NCBI GenBank assembly: GCA_900556575.1
Contig: USPO01000107.1
Location: 1-6,036, forward strand
Reading direction: 5' to 3'
Length of the DNA stretch: 6,036 nucleotides
DNA from: an uncultured Eubacteriales bacterium
GTDB taxonomy: Bacteria; Bacillota; Clostridia; UBA1381
Positions 5,255 through 6,036 of this stretch are shown piece by piece; positions within the stretch are counted from its first letter, which is position 1; every line of letters begins with the position of its first letter. The position numbers and the translations under genes are program-made. The notes under the pieces were generated by a model that was not told where the DNA came from, did not search any database, and saw nothing but the letters and a program-made list of their open reading frames with translations.

Positions 5255-5929
5255 TTAACTCCAGCGTTTTTCGAGGTACCTCGATAACAGGCTTATCGGG
5301 AAACAAGCAATGAAGTAAAGCACAAATACCGTGAGGTATATTCCGAATGCGGCATTCGGACTTGCACTTCTGTTTGCCTCGATAATCTGCTGTGCTACCT
5401 TTAAAACCTCTATTACACCGATTATAAGAATAAGACTTGTTGTCTTAATCATTCGTGTTATAAGATTTATCGAAAGCGGTATAAGACGTCGTACCGCCTG
5501 CGGTATTATTATATAAAAGTATGTCTGTGCGGTTGTAAAGCCAAGTGATTCACTGCTTTCATACTGATGCTTCGGAATGGAAATCAACGCACCTCTTACA
5601 AGGTCGCTCATTTCCGCCGCCCCCCATACCGAAAATACTATTACAGATGCCGCCTCGCCGGATAAATCCCATCCGAAAGCTCTCGTTGTTCCGAAGTACA
5701 CCAGAAACAGCAAAACCAATTGCGGCATGATTCTTATAAATTCAAGATATACATTAAGTATAGCTTTTATGACTTTATTTTTGCCGGTCATAAGTACACC
5801 GAAAAAAATTCCCGGCGGAATACATATCGCAACCGACACTAAACTTATTTTCAAGGCTGCCCATAAGCCGCCAAGCAGTCTAAGCATATTTGTTCCTTTA
5901 AAGAGAACATCAAGACCCAAATCCGGCAT
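5255..5929 (-). CDS. Polar amino-acid ABC transporter permease (second subunit)
   Basis: This is an integral membrane subunit of the importer (His/Glu/Gln/Arg family, HisM/GlnP-like) that forms the translocation path with the partner permease encoded just upstream. The 224-residue product has about five membrane segments: roughly 25-48, 54-80, 92-115, 158-180 and 196-216. FIRIMPQLVLLFLVYFG (64-80) is the typical family segment. The cytoplasmic coupling (EAA) loop is SESLGFTTAQTYFYIIIPQA (126-145), where the conserved glycine contacts the ATPase. The start is ATG at 5927-5929, because GAGGAGG (5937-5943) lies 7 nt upstream. A TTG eleven codons earlier (5960-5962) would lie inside the preceding gene and lacks a site. 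The first 20 nt overlap the end of the partner gene, suggesting translational coupling and equal subunit supply. Confidence 0.93.
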   Translation of the reverse strand: MPDLGLDVLFKGTNMLRLLGGLWAALKISLVSVAICIPPGIFFGVLMTGKNKVIKAILNVYLEFIRIMPQLVLLFLVYFGTTRAFGWDLSGEAASVIVFSVWGAAEMSDLVRGALISIPKHQYESSESLGFTTAQTYFYIIIPQAVRRLIPLSINLITRMIKTTSLILIIGVIEVLKVAQQIIEANRSASPNAAFGIYLTVFVLYFIACFPISLLSRYLEKRWS

Positions 5930-6036
5930 AACGCAGCCTCCTCTCGATAATGTGTCCGACAATTGAAACCGGAAGAAGGATTATCAGATAGAATACAACA
6001 AGCAGGAACAGACTTTCCGTTGTCTTATAATACAAG
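5910..6036 (-). CDS. ABC transporter permease, C-terminal fragment (cut by window edge)
   Basis: Only the last 41 codons and the TGA stop (5910-5912) are inside the window; the gene continues past position 6036. The visible part reads YYKTTESLFLLVVFYLIILL and then PVSIVGHIIERRLRYAGFGS, that is, one hydrophobic membrane helix followed by a basic cytoplasmic tail. This matches the usual ending of amino-acid importer permeases and resembles the end of the second permease (hydrophobic helix, then SRYLEKRW). It overlaps the next permease by 20 nt and carries that gene's ribosome binding site inside its own coding sequence. It is most likely the paired permease of the same importer. The fragment is short, so confidence rests on context and helix pattern. 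Confidence 0.8.
   Translation of the reverse strand, partial: LYYKTTESLFLLVVFYLIILLPVSIVGHIIERRLRYAGFGS
5937..5943 (-). promoter_or_regulatory. Ribosome binding site of the second permease, inside the upstream gene
   Basis: The minus strand reads GAGGAGG, 7 nt before the ATG at 5927-5929. It encodes part of the basic ERRLR tail of the upstream permease, so one stretch serves as both codons and initiation signal, and it fixes the downstream start. Confidence 0.85.

Noticed and set aside
5255..5962. Longer second permease starting at TTG 5960-5962
   Set aside because: No ribosome binding site is evident and it would overlap the upstream permease by over 50 nt; the ATG at 5927-5929 has a perfect site.

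Overview
The window looks like chromosomal DNA of a Clostridia-type member of the Bacillota, possibly an Oscillospiraceae or Lachnospiraceae relative. The evidence is strong GGAGG-type ribosome binding sites, a near-consensus sigma-A promoter, moderately low GC, a lipobox-carrying solute-binding lipoprotein and a Gram-positive style pan gene cluster. This placement is inferred from style; no species can be named. Every gene I can support lies on the minus strand, so transcription runs from high to low coordinates.

Region 1 (about 6036 down to 3454) is the downstream part of a polar amino-acid ABC importer operon. In transcription order it holds the C-terminal end of a first permease (cut by the window edge), a second permease overlapping it by 20 nt, the ATPase, and the substrate-binding lipoprotein. 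It closes with a strong intrinsic terminator at 3454-3500. The operon promoter is outside the window. The binding protein captures an amino acid outside the membrane, the two permeases form the channel, and the ATPase drives uptake.

Region 2 (3453 down to 3213) has no gene. It holds a near-perfect sigma-A promoter (3310-3338) and a leader of about 90 nt.

Region 3 (3212 down to 189) is a pantothenate (vitamin B5) biosynthesis operon: a Rossmann/DUF2520 reductase-like gene (probably the ketopantoate reductase panG), then panB, panC and panD. Together these would turn 2-oxoisovalerate and aspartate into pantothenate, the precursor of coenzyme A: PanB makes ketopantoate, the reductase makes pantoate, PanD makes beta-alanine, and PanC joins the two. 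The reductase gene has no ATG, GTG or TTG codon that would preserve its nucleotide-binding motif. The best start is an ATC codon 7 nt after a perfect Shine-Dalgarno sequence.

Region 4 consists of two copies of a 38-bp sequence (37/38 identical) in the same orientation. One lies just downstream of panD (61-98). The other lies inside a 71-bp imperfect palindrome between the reductase gene and panB (2324-2394). They bracket panBCD and look like a dispersed intergenic repeat. A GC-rich multi-hairpin module occupies positions 3-39 next to the first copy.

I see no evidence of a wholly new system. The items most worth a second look are the ATC start, the bracketing palindromic repeats and the reductase assignment.
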